This document shows positions 12,197 to 24,322 of a stretch of DNA of 64,000 nucleotides, one piece after another. Numbering within the stretch: position 1 is the first letter of the stretch; each line of letters starts with the position of its first letter. The notes under the pieces were generated by a model. The model worked only from the letters and a program-made list of their open reading frames with translations. It searched no databases and was not told the origin of the DNA. The DNA is from Sistotremastrum niveocremeum HHB9708 (Eukaryota > Basidiomycota > Agaricomycetes > Sistotremastrales > Sistotremastraceae). Made by a program: the position numbers and the translations under genes. The DNA lies in the NCBI GenBank assembly GCA_001630475.1, contig KV419434.1, positions 237,528 to 301,527 on the forward strand, read 5' to 3'.

Positions 12197-14718
12197 ATGA
12201 GTGTATCCGTCATGAATGATCCTGAAACATTACCTGTGGAGACGACACCTCTTCTACCACCTACACCGACGCTAATCGAGGAAACCGACAATGTAACGAC
12301 GTCGATAAAACCTGTTGATGGACCTTTGGTGCATGGTGAGATCCGTAAAGGCAGATCAACGTACTGGCAAACTGTACGTCCCCCCCCCCCCTCCCCACCT
12401 CGCATCGCATCGCACATCCTGATCAAGATATGGGATACGGTAGTTATTCAATATGACTACCACCCTGCTCGGTCTCGGCTTGTGAGCTCCTCCGTTGGTT
12501 AGCGGGGAAGGGGATCATTGACGACAGGTAGATTGGCGAAGCCTTTGGCGTTTGCGATTTCGGGATGGGTGATGGGTTGTTTGATCCTTACTTTTTATGG
12601 GTGTCTCGCATGCTACACGTCAGTCCTCCTCCCTCCTCTTCCTTCTACGCCGTGCTAATTCTGACATGATCGTTGATGATGCTAGGGCACTGATAGTAGG
12701 CCGACTCGCACTCTCCGATCCTTCATTCATCTCCTACCCCGATATCGCACGTAAAGCATGGGGTCCTCGATCTGTGATATTCGTACGCATCTTCGTGTGT
12801 GTTGTTCTCTTTTCGTACTGGTATGTCTCCCTCTGAATCTGATTGAGTGGGTGGAGATTGATGGGAGGATAGTATTGTGCTTGTTATTCTGTATGCGGAT
12901 TCGATATATGCTGTTTGGCCTGTTGTGTCGTTGAATACTTATAAGTTGCTCGGTCTCATCGTGTACGTCCCCTCCCTCTCCCTCCGTCCCTTCCCTTCCC
13001 CTCCCCTCCCCTCATCTTCGCAACCTCTCCTCCTGCCCCATGTCCTTCTCCCTCCTTTATCCCGTGATCTCTTCGCGATCGCATCGCGAACTAACGAATG
13101 GACAGATTCATACCAACCGTATTCCTCCCCCTCCATATCCTATCCTACACATCAATCCTAGGCATGCTCTCCGTCTTCCTCGTCATCTTCTCCATTCTTT
13201 TTGATGGATTGGTCAAACAATCTCCGCCGGGTAGTTTGTGGGTTCCTGGTGAGACGGATATGTGGCCTCCGCCTTCGTATGTTTTCGTTATTTTGTGCAT
13301 TGGTTGGCGATATTGAGCGAGGTGTTTAGATCGGTTAATGGAGTTGGGTGGGAAGGGATTGGTGTAACGTGTGGATTATTCATGGCTGGCGTACGTCCCT
13401 CTCTTTCTCCTTCTCCCTCGCTTATATTCCCGTCCTCCATCCCGCCATCATCTCCTCGTTCACGCCTCTCTCCCTCTTCTCTTCTCCTTCCCATCTCCTC
13501 ATCTCCTCCCTCCCCCAACTTATCCTAATTCACGTTTCCGTCTCCGTTCGTGATGACGTGACTGATTTGATTCTGATTGTGTCTTTAGTTGGCAAGTCAT
13601 GCGATTATACCGGAGCTTGTGAGAGATATGAAAGATCCGAGTCAGTTCGAGTCGATGATTAAGGGTACATTCGTAAGTACCCTCTCCTTCCCTCCCTCCT
13701 CCCTTTTTCTCCGTCCTCGTCTCCGCATCGCTGTTGGCCTTCCTGTTTCTCGGAGTCTAACTCCTCCCTCCCTCGTCTTTAATCTCTTCTGCCATCCGTC
13801 CTCTTCCTTTCTTCGCCGTTTCCTCCCTCGTTTCTCGTCCTTCCCCTTCCAATTCTTCGCCGTCTCCTCCCCGTCAAACCTTCCCTCTCTCCTCCCCATC
13901 CTCTTCCCCCTCCATCTTGATCCCTTTTCGTCCCCTTCTTCTTCTTTCTTCGCTGTCTACTTATCGTCCCATTCCTCGAATGACGCTGACTATACTACCA
14001 CAGTTCACCGTAACGATCATCTCAGGCATAGTAGGCGCATCCGGATACCTCATGTTCGGTCGTACAGTATCAGGCGAGATATCACAAGACCTTCTTCGAG
14101 TCGAGGATTGGCCTGTGGTGAATGAGTTGATGAATCGGGTTATGGTTTGGAGTTTGGTGATTACACCACTGTACGTCCTTCTTTCCATCGTGAGTTGATA
14201 GGTGGGGCTAATGGAGATGGGTTGTGGATAGGACGAAGTTCGCACTTTGTTATAGGCCTGTTAATACGATTATATCGTTATACATTCTCCCAAAGCTCAC
14301 CCCCTCGCCCGAGGTCCTCCCCTCGCCATCCACCGTTTCGCCTTCACTTCTTCGCCGAGCGTTGGCACTCCAATTCCTCGTCCCAGCGCTAATCAAGATC
14401 TCCCTCACCCTCCTAGCGGTATTACTATCCATCCTCCTACCCTCATTCGCTTCGATGGTTGCTCTCCTAGGATCTGTAGGATCTACAGTTCTGACTGTTC
14501 ATGGACCGCTTATTGCGAAGATTGCGTTGGAGCGGGCGTTCGATAGGACGCTTGCATTTGATCGTGAGGGGGCGGGTGGGACGAATGGAAATGGGCGGAG
14601 TATTCTCGGAAGGAAGGGGAAGAGAGGGGGGAGAATCGTAGATCTGGCGTTGGTCGTTGGGGTTGGGGTTCTTAGTGTTTGGGGGTTGGTGGAGAGTTTT
14701 AGGCGGGAGCGTGGTTAG
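12197..14718 (+). CDS. AVT1-like vacuolar amino acid transporter (AAAP family)
   Basis: Eleven exons fit in phase: 12197-12373, 12444-12481, 12532-12618, 12686-12820, 12873-12962, 13106-13276, 13330-13390, 13589-13672, 14004-14170 and 14232-14718 (the last long one ends the gene), about 498 residues. A polar N-terminus with TTPLLPP is followed by about ten membrane segments. Family marks are NMTTTLLGLGL with PLAFAISGW in the first helices, ASHAIIPELVRDMKDP in the middle, and VHGPL near the end. AAAP proteins of this branch exchange neutral amino acids across the vacuolar membrane, driven by protons. The frame is intact. Introns are strikingly C/T-rich, one 331 nt long (13673-14003). A decayed copy of the last exon follows at 15.9 kb. 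The count above lists ten segments; a further small exon is not needed for the frame. Confidence 0.85.
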
Positions 14719-15910
14719 GGCTTAGCGCCTAACGCTTAGATCACGTTCGCGGTTTGCATGGATGGAGTTGATGGGCGGATGGATTGATGGATTGAAGGAT
14801 CGCGGCTCGCATTGATGGATCTCGGGACCGACGCGGATTGGATGGACGGATGGGGATCAGCGGATGGGAGGATGGGAGAGGTTGAGATAGGAATTGAGGA
14901 TCAGAATGAGCGAAGATTGGTGAATAGGGTTGAGGGCTGACGCGTGTGTCACGCGATGTCACAATTTTTCTGGTCGTCAATTTTCTTCTACATAGAGCGC
15001 TCGTCGACAATATCGATAACGTCGGTAGCTTCTGTACACGATTCGCATGCCATGATGCGCCGGCGCCCTTTGACCTCGTTTCACGTGTCGAATCGAGGAT
15101 CGACCTCAGCTGACTCGAACCTGCTCTTGCAAATTTTACACCTCGGCTCTGCCAAGACATTCCCTTTGTTCCTCGTTCTCGTCCGCGTCATCATGTCCCG
15201 TACATGTCCTCCATGAGATCAAGATCACTCGATGCAGAATAAGAATGACGGTGCAGCCTGGAGTTGAGTAAGGTCAGTATTCGTCGATTTGATGGTATGT
15301 GCTTACTTGTGAGCTTTTCAGACGCAAGGACCGACGATATCGATCTTCTTCGGTGGTTGATGTTCAAAAGAGGAGAGTTGGAGATGGGATTGGTTGAGGA
15401 ATCGGGCGGGGAATTGGCATGCAAGGTGCGTGTCATTGAGAGGTTGATACTAGCCGATCCGTTGATCGGGTACTATTATTTCCTTGACAGTTTTCGGATG
15501 ATATCGACCACCTCTTCCTCCTCACTTCAACTCCTCATTCATCGATTTGACTCGCGTTGGACTCTTGGACTGGCTTCTCGATGATCGCAGCTGTCTTTCA
15601 CCTATACGACTTCTCCCTTCCTTCGATCAAAGTGAGACGATCCATCGTCTGATCTTACGCTTTGAATGCTTCAGACTCCAGTACGGCGTACGTCAACTCT
15701 GCTCTACTCGTATCTGACGCCGACATCCATCAGATCTTCACGATAATCAGTATGGGTCGTCTGATTACGGTCAAGATCCTTGGCTGCGCTCTCTCAAGAG
15801 GACGATTTGCACATCCCTGACTATTCACCTTGACAGACTTCAGGGTCTGATACCATCGATCACTTCTCAATCCTGGGTTCTCAATAGTACTGGTGATGTT
15901 TGATACCAAG
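14719..15910. other. Intergenic after transporter
   Basis: About 1.2 kb with a GATG-type low-complexity stretch at its left end (listed separately). A 106-codon frame at 15264-15584 shows no family feature. The right part leads into the transporter pseudo-exon and may hold further unrecognisable remains of the same duplication. Confidence 0.4.
14757..14880. repeat. Low-complexity GGAT/GATG-rich tract
   Basis: Imperfect repetition of GATGGA and GGATTGATG words over about 120 bases. It looks like slippage-type sequence, not a defined satellite. Confidence 0.45.
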
Positions 15911-16404
15911 CTCGAATCAATAAGTTATCGGCCTGTCAATCCGATTATTTCGCTGGATATCCCCCCAGCGCTCTCGCCTGAAGACTGAAGTCATCCCTTC
16001 CACTCCCTCCCCTCCCTTTCCGTCCCACCGTTTAACTCTCCACCGTCCTCCTCTTCTCTGCCGAGCACGCAAAAAAAAAAATCTCTTCACTGATCCAGGC
16101 ACTCCTCGATATAATTCTCAAATTCCTCGTAGTCTTCCTCTTTAGTCACGTCCTCTCATTTGCTTCGACAGTCCAGTTATAATGATCGGTGGGTTCGACG
16201 GTGTTGACTGTCCATGGACCTTTGGTTGTGAAAATTGCCTTAGAGCAAGCATTGGATACGATACTCGCATTTGAATGGGCGGGTGGGAATAGGGAAATGG
16301 GGAAGAGAAGGGGGTGCGTGGTGGATTTGACGTGGGTCGTTGAAGTGAGGGAGGTTAGTGATTACGATGGAATTGGGACCGGGATCGCGGCATCAATATT
16401 CTGA
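15911..16404 (+). pseudogene. Decayed partial copy of the AVT1-like transporter last exon
   Basis: Two blocks match the last exon of the gene at 12.2-14.7 kb in order and spacing. Near 15922 the frame reads SYRPVNPIISLDI against CYRPVNTIISLYI; near 16189 GSTVLTVHGPLVVKIALEQA matches GSTVLTVHGPLIAKIALERA, followed by LAFEWAG against LAFDREG. Between them the copy is out of frame, with stops and a run of A (16072-16082). Earlier exons are not recognisable. It arose by local tandem duplication of the 3' end and is non-functional as a transporter. The open 71-codon frame at 16189-16404 is a remnant, not a gene. Confidence 0.75.
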
Positions 16405-16468
16405 TTTCTCTGAAACATGGTTGGAAATGGCACATAATCAAAATAACGTCGACCACCGATACACGATT

Positions 16469-18573
16469 CTATCCTATGAATCGGTGATCTGACGTAAAGC
16501 GTGATCCAGGTAGCGATGTAGCCGATACAAACTCCATTTTTGGTATACCGTATATGAGTTGATCAGCAGATTTAGTCATGGCTTCTTGTCTACTGGCACC
16601 CACCCCCGTATATTCTTTCCAAGAGTGCCGTTGCACTGATGAGTCTTATGTGAGTACACCAAGTCTGGAATTAAGGTTGACTGGATCGCACCTCTTGGAT
16701 ATGCTTGCCACAACACGCTTTGTTCGTACTCCCGTCCACTTATCACCCTTGCGTACCAAGTAAGCTTTACTTTTTTTGTTTTCGCCAGCTCGTTCACAAA
16801 GTCCAGGCCATCAGTGGGGAAAATTGATAGCGAGACGATATTGTCCCTGAATACAGTCAAGACGGCAATGTCATCCTCAGAATAGACCCTTGTATCTGGG
16901 TCGTCGACTCTGGAGGAGGGCCCGGAGCTAATGAGTGGTGGGAAGTCGGGATCGGACTCGTATAAGTCTTCTTCTGATGCCCTTGGAATTAGTTCCGAGG
17001 TGGCGTATGGAACGATTTGACGGTTGTATTCGTAGGCCTCAATTGAACTGACGTCCCAGGATTTCACTTTCAAACATTGTGAACGAGACGGACAGATCGA
17101 GCGGAGAAATTATCGATACCTTTTCTGTTGTTAGAATCTTTCGAAGATAGTGATGTCAAATATTCTTTGTAGTCATGTTCGAGGGCAGAGTTGGCATTGA
17201 AGTCACTGTCGCATAACTAGGATTTCAGTGAGTGAACGACCAATCTTCCTAAAGATCTTGTATTACCTTTTGAAGGATGTCAATTTCATCGTCGTGAATC
17301 GCAACAATATCAGCATCAGATGTCTGTCCGGACCCGTCAGAGAAGGAGCATGAGGGCGAACACTGCAACGTCACCTCAAAAAGGTGATCTGCCAGAGCGT
17401 CATATATAGATTGCTCCTAGGAAGAGTGAGATGTCGTGCAAACAGAATATAAGAAAAATATACGTACCTCGAGAGCAGGAGGGAACATCTCTATAGATGT
17501 GTTCTCGTTCTCTGGGAGATATTCTGGAAGCTGGTGTGAGCCGGCTCCCGCTTTCATACCCACTCTTTCCTTCAGGCGCCACCCTTTAATAAATACACTT
17601 TGATCCCGATCTTTGAATGCCGCAATCTCGGTCCACGGAAGGCTTTGATGAGGGGGGCGGCTATTGTCTATAAGTTCTGGTCCCCATCTGTAATCCACGC
17701 CATGCTCCTGAGTTCGTTCCAACAAGACTGAACCCTGGGCAACCCCTGGCAAGCAAACTCCCGCATCGAAGTGTGATCCATGTGATTTGAAGCTTGCGCG
17801 TTCCCAAAATTTAACTCTACAGCATCCGGTGATTGTGATGAGCTCTGAGAGAGGAAGGGTGTCGTGCATGGTTTCCTTAAGAAAAGTTTTCCAGACTTCA
17901 ACATTTTTGACGAGATAATCTCTGATGTCATTGTGAAAGGGCTGTTTCATGTCATAAGACACGCGATCAGTTGTGAACAAGGCAGCCCCCTTTGCGTGAT
18001 GCGCCAATGTCGAAATCTTGGCACCCGTGAGGCCACTGTAGATGATATAACCTCAGACAACATTTAATATAATAAATGGACGATCGCGTACCCCGAGACC
18101 TCCAGGCTTATACCCGCCTTGAAGTGATTTTTTCCAACATAAAACTGGGGACCCGTCTGTGAACTTGTTAATACGAGTTTGTTCACATCCTCGACTCCCG
18201 CAGGAGCAAATGGTATAAACTCTTCAGGTGGTTGATAACCCCCCATTCTCCAATGCTCCTGGGCATCACGCGAAAGCATGACATTGAAGAGCCTGATGAA
18301 TCTCCCCTCCCTAATTTATTGAGCTATCATTAATCGCGAATGGCGTGAAGGCTAAAAGAAAAGTTACCTGATATAGCCAACATCTCCCAACGAAACGACA
18401 TATGTGTCTGGAGCAGGATCCCACAAGGGAAAGCCCATTCCGCAATGTAGGAGCTGTTCTGCATAGAGCCGTGCTGATGGGGGAGACAATATCGGGATGA
18501 GATTGGACTCTGTCAACTGTTCGGCTTCGCTCGAGGGACGAAGAGCCAGGCTGGGGAACCAAGAGGGAGGCAT
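16469..18573 (-). CDS. Orphan family protein, copy A
   Basis: I do not recognise this protein. Exons on the - strand: 18573-18368, 18310-18092, 18035-17468, 17416-17375, 17323-17267, 17216-17120, 17066-16692 and 16644-16469, about 579 residues. Conserved with copy B (31.7-33.6 kb) are an N-terminal [18 protein letters not shown], a GDVGYI then [10 protein letters not shown] segment, [33 protein letters not shown] with [27 protein letters not shown] and a C-terminal SADQ. Several internal exons have exactly the same length in both copies (219, 568, 42, 57, 97 nt), which validates the splicing. The intron 17374-17324 is 51 nt without a stop, so retention would only insert 17 residues. No signal peptide or membrane segment is evident; a cytoplasmic role is a guess. 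Confidence 0.75.
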
Positions 18574-19361
18574 TCGGATCGAAGGGAACGAGCGAAGCCA
18601 TCTATATCAGACTATATGATCTGTATGCAAAGGGGGCTGTGTTTATGTGTATATGTGTTTCTGTAAAGCTGCCTAGCGCCCTGCCTGAGAGCTGCATCCT
18701 CGCTTTGCGCACAGTGACCTTATCTCGTTTCCATTGTGATCTGCTTGGTTCCCCTGAGTGATAAGCTGATCTATTGATAGGTAGGGACTTGGAACGGCGT
18801 TACCTCAAATGCACTGCACGATTCTGCTGGCCTGAACATGATTCGGTCTCTCGCTCGAAAGGGCAAAAAGTGAACGGACCAAGCATGATCATCTGATCTC
18901 ATGAGGAGCACGCGATTGGGTTTTTGACCCCATACTCGTCGAGATCTTCGCAACGATATCGATTTCTTCGTGCAGGGAACTCGGGGGCTGCGTTTCGGCC
19001 CTCACGGCCATTCATCAGGAAAACGCCCCCTGAAATCATAGTTTCTCAATAGCGCGAAGCCCCCCCAGACAGTCCTGATAATTGGTCGTAGCAGCCCGAT
19101 AGCTTTCTTGGGGGTCGGAGTTTCAGATACCGCTCCATAGCTGCTCCATAGCACCTCAAATACTACAAAGCTCGGCATAGCACCGCGGTTAGAGTACGAA
19201 GCATCCCATAGATGGCGCATAGTAGACAGATAGCGTAATCGAAATAATGTATGCTAGGGTCGCAATGAGTCCAGCAAGCTGATCTCCAGAAGAATCCTGT
19301 GACACTGGCCAAGAAAAAAGCACGTCACTCAATGGAAATATCAATAAATTATTGTTACATG
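18574..19361. other. Left flank of transposase; G/C-run block
   Basis: About 0.8 kb between the orphan gene start and the transposase stop codon. The part near 19010-19215 has runs of C with repeated CCATAG words and may be subterminal DNA of the element. I could not find a terminal inverted repeat or target duplication by eye. Confidence 0.35.
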
Positions 19362-22300
19362 TTATGATTCGGAGAGTGTCTTGAAGGCTTCTAACGACAG
19401 ATGATCGTTCAGAAAAAACACGTCACACTTATCAAAAATGTTATCAGAAGTCCACCTCAAGTCCGCAACCTCCAATCCTCCGAAGTCCGGCACCACGTGT
19501 ACGGTCTGACGGATTCTTGTCAATGGCACAACTGCATACTCTTGAGTAAGACGAATGCGAAACATGTTGACATTTTCAGCAACTTTTCGAGTGAACGGGG
19601 AGAACCATTGCACAAAAGCGTGCATTTGCCGTTGCTCCGGCTTTCGGTAGAGACGCCGATCGAGCTTGAAGAAAAATCGAACACGAGCCAATCGATATCC
19701 TATCAGAATATGGTCAAAAGTCATCCAAGAGAAAGAGTTGTACTGTTTCTTACCTCTGACACCATACAAATTAGCAATATCGTCTCTAACTCTGACCAGT
19801 ACGACATCAAAGTGAGCCCGAACAGCTTTTTTCGAAGTCATCGCAGAGACTGCAGGTCTAGCCTGTATGACCTCTGTTTTTCCCACCTTCTCACCTTCAA
19901 GAATTGCCGGTAATGTTGCACGAACCCGCTCCCAGACCGCAAATGTATCATCTGATGTCGGTTTAATTGCTTTCCACCCCACAGACTCAAAGTATGTGCG
20001 AAGCGCCGAGATAAATGGCCGTGCTTGATATCTTGCGCACAATGTCTTGAAAGAGACTGCAGGGTGGTTGGGTTCTTGAGCAACAGAGAATGTTGACATT
20101 ATCCCTCTAAATTCCTGTTCAATAAAGAATGTACGCAATGTTATGATTTAGCACACTTACGCTAGTCGGATAGCATCATCGTCCTCTTGTGGTTTTGCTT
20201 GATGTGTCCTTAGCCCATCGACTCCATAATCGGATTCTGCGTCTGAATCCGTGTTATCACTTTCGGCATCAGAGTACTCAACTTTGTCCTGATGGATGCC
20301 CTTTGCCCATTCCACAAAGTTTGTCCAGAAGGACAGTGATTCTTGTCTGTTCATAAGCCTGACTTGCTGCGCCAAGTAGTCTTTCCTGTTGGTCCGACGA
20401 TACAAGGCTTTTGTGAAATCGATATGCAGTCGCTCCGCGGTTTCTGTGGTGTACCCATCGAGAGAGCCCCATCGTCGGATATGATCAGCATAATGAATGA
20501 GAGCATGGAGTTTAGGAAAATTGAAATGCTGGGTCTTACGAGCGTCCAGCTTGAGGAAGATGTCCTTGTTTTCATGGAAAACACGCAGAGATTCTTCAAG
20601 TAGCGCAATGCTTTCGGTAGAGTGCTGCTTGAACGAAGCATAATAAATGAAGTCAAGCAAAGCCCGAGCACATACGACAACTTCGGTTTCAGCTCCGGCG
20701 ACAACTGAAACAAACACCTTTTCCATCTCCTTGCATTCTCGACCTGTCCATTGGGAGACCTTCGATATTCCCTTGGTGAAATTCCGAAGACTTGAATGTC
20801 TTGGGATGCATTTGAACCTAGCATCCACTTCGTCTTTCCCGAGAACATTGGAACACCAATCCACGAGATGACAGTGAAAGATTCCTTTGTGTAGTTGGTG
20901 AAGAAGGTCAGGAGGAAAGGATTTGAAAACATGGAACACGGGGAGGTTGCGCCAGAAAGGCTGCTCGATGCACCTCAAGCCCAGTCGGTCAATGTCTTCG
21001 TGTTCGATGAGCGGATTTTCATAGAATGCATCGATGAATTCAACGCATTGTCGAGATCGAGAACGGGATGGGGTGGGATCTCCACGTTTGTTTGGATCAA
21101 CCTCGCATTCTGGACAATGATTATCTTTGCAACAAGCGATGAGGCATCGCTCGGGGTGGTCGACAGTGAAGACGGCTAGGAACGGGTATATTCGACGAAC
21201 TGCATTGTCGGCGCAGAGAAGCTGAACACCGTCGGATTCAGGTCCCAAAGAATACAACGGTTCACAGATGTGTCGCATACACCGGTGATAGACCTCCCAT
21301 CCTTTTACTCGCCGTACCTCCTGTGTCTCGAAACACTCCAATTTAGTGACGGGGAGATAGGCAACCAGCCTCCAGGCTCGCTGAGAGACTTTTCGACGTG
21401 TTGCTTTGGAAATATTGCCGATGGTCATATACACAGGCCAGGCGACTTTATCACCGCTGAAGACCGAAAGATTGGTTTTATCGGTAGCGAAGATGATCGG
21501 AACGATTGTCGAGCTTTCTGGTAGCCGTGTCTGAGGCGGGTTCCACACGTTATGAGAATACAATGCGAGTTATAGAGCTTTGAACTCGTACCTGAGTCTC
21601 CCACCACCAGTCACCAGTCCACATCTCAGAATAAAACCTCTCCGTCTTCGACTCATCACTCCAAATGTGCTTCGGTGCGAATGTCATATCGTGTTTAAGA
21701 GTAGGGTCCCCGAGAATATCTTGGATGCACTCAAGGATGTTGCGCGAATAAAGCTCGACGGTCTCGACTTCGGGGTTCCCGTTCGCATCCATTCGATCGC
21801 CGGGAATTTTGAAGTCGAATGTATGCCATTCGGGGCCCTTTGGAAATGTGTCGACCTTTTTCAGAAGGTCTTTGGCGGAGGTAAAGGAAAGATTGAGATT
21901 TTGGACCTGGACTAACATTAGTCGCGTCCCATACTGTGATCGGTCCAACTCACCATAGGCAACTTGAATAGTGATTCCAATTTATTCTGGCTGACTCCAG
22001 AGTTGACTAGCCATTTCGCAAAATCCCATTCCTCTTCGCTTCTGAACGAACCCCACAACTCCTTATTTTGCGTCTTCAGTCGAGCGAGATGTTGCTCGTA
22101 GATGGACGGGTGGAAGGATAAGGGTTGACCGGCGCGTGCAGATGGAGGGAATTCTTCAATATATGAACTGTCGCTGTCAAGAGGAGTCGTCGACGCAATG
22201 GGAACTTCGTCGTGGGTTTCGGGGATCGCTGACTCTGGTACTTCCATTTCATCAAGGCCTTCATGCAGGCCTGAATCTGACAGGCCGTCATAGTTCAAGG

Positions 22301-22650
22301 CTTGATCTGGAAGTTCCTCAGAGATGTCGACAGCGTTGCGATGAGAGTGAGAGGGCAGAGAAGGAGTGGGACGAGGATGATCTTCGGTGAGCGACGCGTT
22401 CAGTCTGCTCTGGGCTTTCCTGCAGAACCTCGAGGCCTGAATGTGCTTCTTTAGATACCCATTTGAAGTAACTTGTTTATGGCAGAAATAGCAGCGTGGC
22501 ATCTGTAGAGTGAAAGGATCGTACTGGTAATGAGGACGAATTTGCGGTAGCTGTAGCAGATAGCGCACACGCGGTAACTTGCGCGCGTCGTGGTCTCTTC
22601 CCGATCTCACCAACCACCAGCATGTCAGTCTTGCGTTCACAGGTTCTTCA
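19000..22650 (-). mobile_element. Plavaka DNA transposon (ends not fixed)
   Basis: The element must include 19362-22502. The outer limits given are rough because neither inverted terminal repeats nor a target-site duplication could be matched by eye. It sits between the two orphan-family paralogues and does not interrupt a recognisable gene. Confidence 0.5.
19362..22502 (-). CDS. Plavaka-family transposase, uninterrupted frame
   Basis: Four exons on the - strand join in phase: 22502-21954, 21906-21592, 21530-20161 and 20106-19362, about 992 residues. The N-terminus has a Cys4-Cys7-His20-Cys27 zinc-binding pattern (CYFCHK...), then an acidic linker, then the fungal Plavaka core: WWWETQ, VPIIFATDKT (D305), GDKVAWPVYMTIGN, PPDLLHQLHKGIF and TAERLHIDFTKALYRRTNR. 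A C-terminal domain of the DUF6830 type follows. Plavaka proteins belong to the CACTA/CMC group of DDE transposases that move DNA by cut and paste. I see no stop or frameshift, so the source protein may still be made. The start at 22502 was chosen because the zinc finger begins there; an in-frame Met at 22640 is an alternative. Confidence 0.88.
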
Positions 22651-23177
22651 TATTAGACATGAAACAGCTCTGGAGTCATCACAATATCCTCTGGTATCAC
22701 CCCTCGTTTCCGTCTCCGTCCTGAACTCGGTCGGGATTGCTTGATAGACTTCATCATCCCACCCGGCGCAGCCTGATTGTTGACGGCTTTCGTTGTCTCG
22801 AGCTCCTTCTGCGTGCTCTCGAGTCCTGATGACTGTGGTATCGAGGCATGGCATGTTCCCGAAGGAGATATCAGCATTGGAATCGCCCTGCGTCAAGCTC
22901 AGCATATGACTTCGTTGTGGCCCGCGGAAAGCGAAAGGTACGTATTGTCTTCAACATTCTTTTCGTTGTATATCACTGACAAAACCTATCGCATCAATGG
23001 TAAATTTGAACGTACAAAGCTTACTCAGGCTGCCGCGTCACTGTCGTTCCAAAACCTCGAGCACCCCCAGCATTCGCAACGCAGAGCTGTCGTCAGTCAT
23101 GCACTCTCAAACCAACCAAACGACCTCTAGTTCGCACTAGAAGGTCGCGTTTCCCTTGATATACTCTATTATGTCGT
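22503..23177. other. Right flank of transposase
   Basis: About 0.7 kb. A 74-codon - strand frame (22877-22653) is rich in basic residues (SGRRRKRG) and could be an exon of an unknown gene. A + strand frame from 22777 can be spliced across 22937-23026. Neither has a family match or a supporting paralogue. Confidence 0.3.
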
Positions 23178-23812
23178 ATGAAGGACAAGCTCAGGGACTT
23201 TTTTCTCGCAGTTCAAAGTTTTCCATCAACCATCACAACCAGCATGGTCTACCACCACATTGAGAGGAGGTTCTCAGTTTCAGACCCCAATCCACCCCAC
23301 CATCCCTTCACACTCATCCTCCATCGCTTTGAAGCCCGAAATGGCCGCCATATCGTACGTCCATCCTTTAAGCGAACGAATCGAGCTGATCGCTTCGGAT
23401 AGCATGGCGTCGCCTTCCGCCCACAACTTCTCCTTCAACTAATCGATACGACGGATCACGCGGATATAGAGAGGGCAGGGGAGGAATGTGCGTTGTGGCT
23501 TCGTAGGATGGTGGCGCTCGCTAGAGATTTTGAGAGGCAAGTAGACCAGAGGGAGGTGACGGACGATTGAATGCCAAGGTGAGTTATTCGGTCATTCAAT
23601 TGCTCGACCTTCTTCTCTAACGATCAATCTAATTCAGAAAGTGTGTTCCCGGTGACAACGCAGCCCCTCCCTCTCCCTTCGCTTTCCAGTACGCATACGT
23701 TGCGCTACAGTCGTGTTGCACGGATCTCCTCTATCGCTTTGCGCTCCCAGTCCGACTGTATTCGTACCTCAAACCAATACATCTCGTTTATCAGTTATGT
23801 GCAATATCGTAA
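23178..23812 (+). CDS. Hypothetical small gene or recent pseudogene
   Basis: Exons 23178-23354 and 23403-23570 join in phase (GTACGT donor) to a 114-residue protein ending EVTDD at a TGA. The next codon is ATG, and the same frame continues through a GTGAGT...TTCAG intron into 23638-23812, whose reading (FQYAYVALQSCC...) looks like genuine coding sequence. Either two short genes abut, or one gene has gained a nonsense codon, or splicing differs from my model. The first part has a helical LWLRRMVALARDFERQV segment. I do not recognise the family. Confidence 0.35.
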
Positions 23813-24322
23813 CCCATCTTTGATCTGCAAAATTTTGCCAAAGATGATCAAGCAGCGCAATCGTTCCGGTATCTCAGTTGCGACCGCATATCTTAAAAAG
23901 TTCACCAACATTCTAAGCCATTTCAATCATCGTGATGTCGATAATCCTGGTTTCATCTTGTCTGCTTACCGGTAAGATTTTGACTTCACTTCCGAATTGC
24001 GATCCGAGTTTCACCGCAATCACGTTCATTTCTGAATCTCCTTGCCCAACCACTTTCTCGACCTCTCGACCTCTCGTCTCCGTTTCATTGACATTCTATT
24101 GACCCCGCAAGTCATATTTCTAGCCTCCAGTAGCTTGCAATTCCCGTAGTAAATATTTTATTTATCTCAAGAGGTAGCACAGGCTGTATTTCTTGTTTAA
24201 TTTCGCATTGTAGTATCAGCACAGTGTTTTTTAGGGAATTTGACATCATATTCATTCTAAATTTCTAAACATGTGTGACTATCAAATAGAACTCTCAATC
24301 CGCTTGACAACTTAAAATAGCC
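23813..24322. other. Intergenic, A/T-rich
   Basis: Noticeably A/T-richer than its surroundings near 24130-24310, probably shared 3' flanks of convergent genes. No coding signal. Confidence 0.4.

Noticed and set aside
18301-18601. Alternative start [10 protein letters not shown] for orphan copy A
   Set aside because: That frame does not match copy B; the MPPSW frame does and continues through the exon.
20351-20932. 193-codon - strand frame within the transposase
   Set aside because: Out-of-frame shadow of the transposase exon, which has the family motifs.
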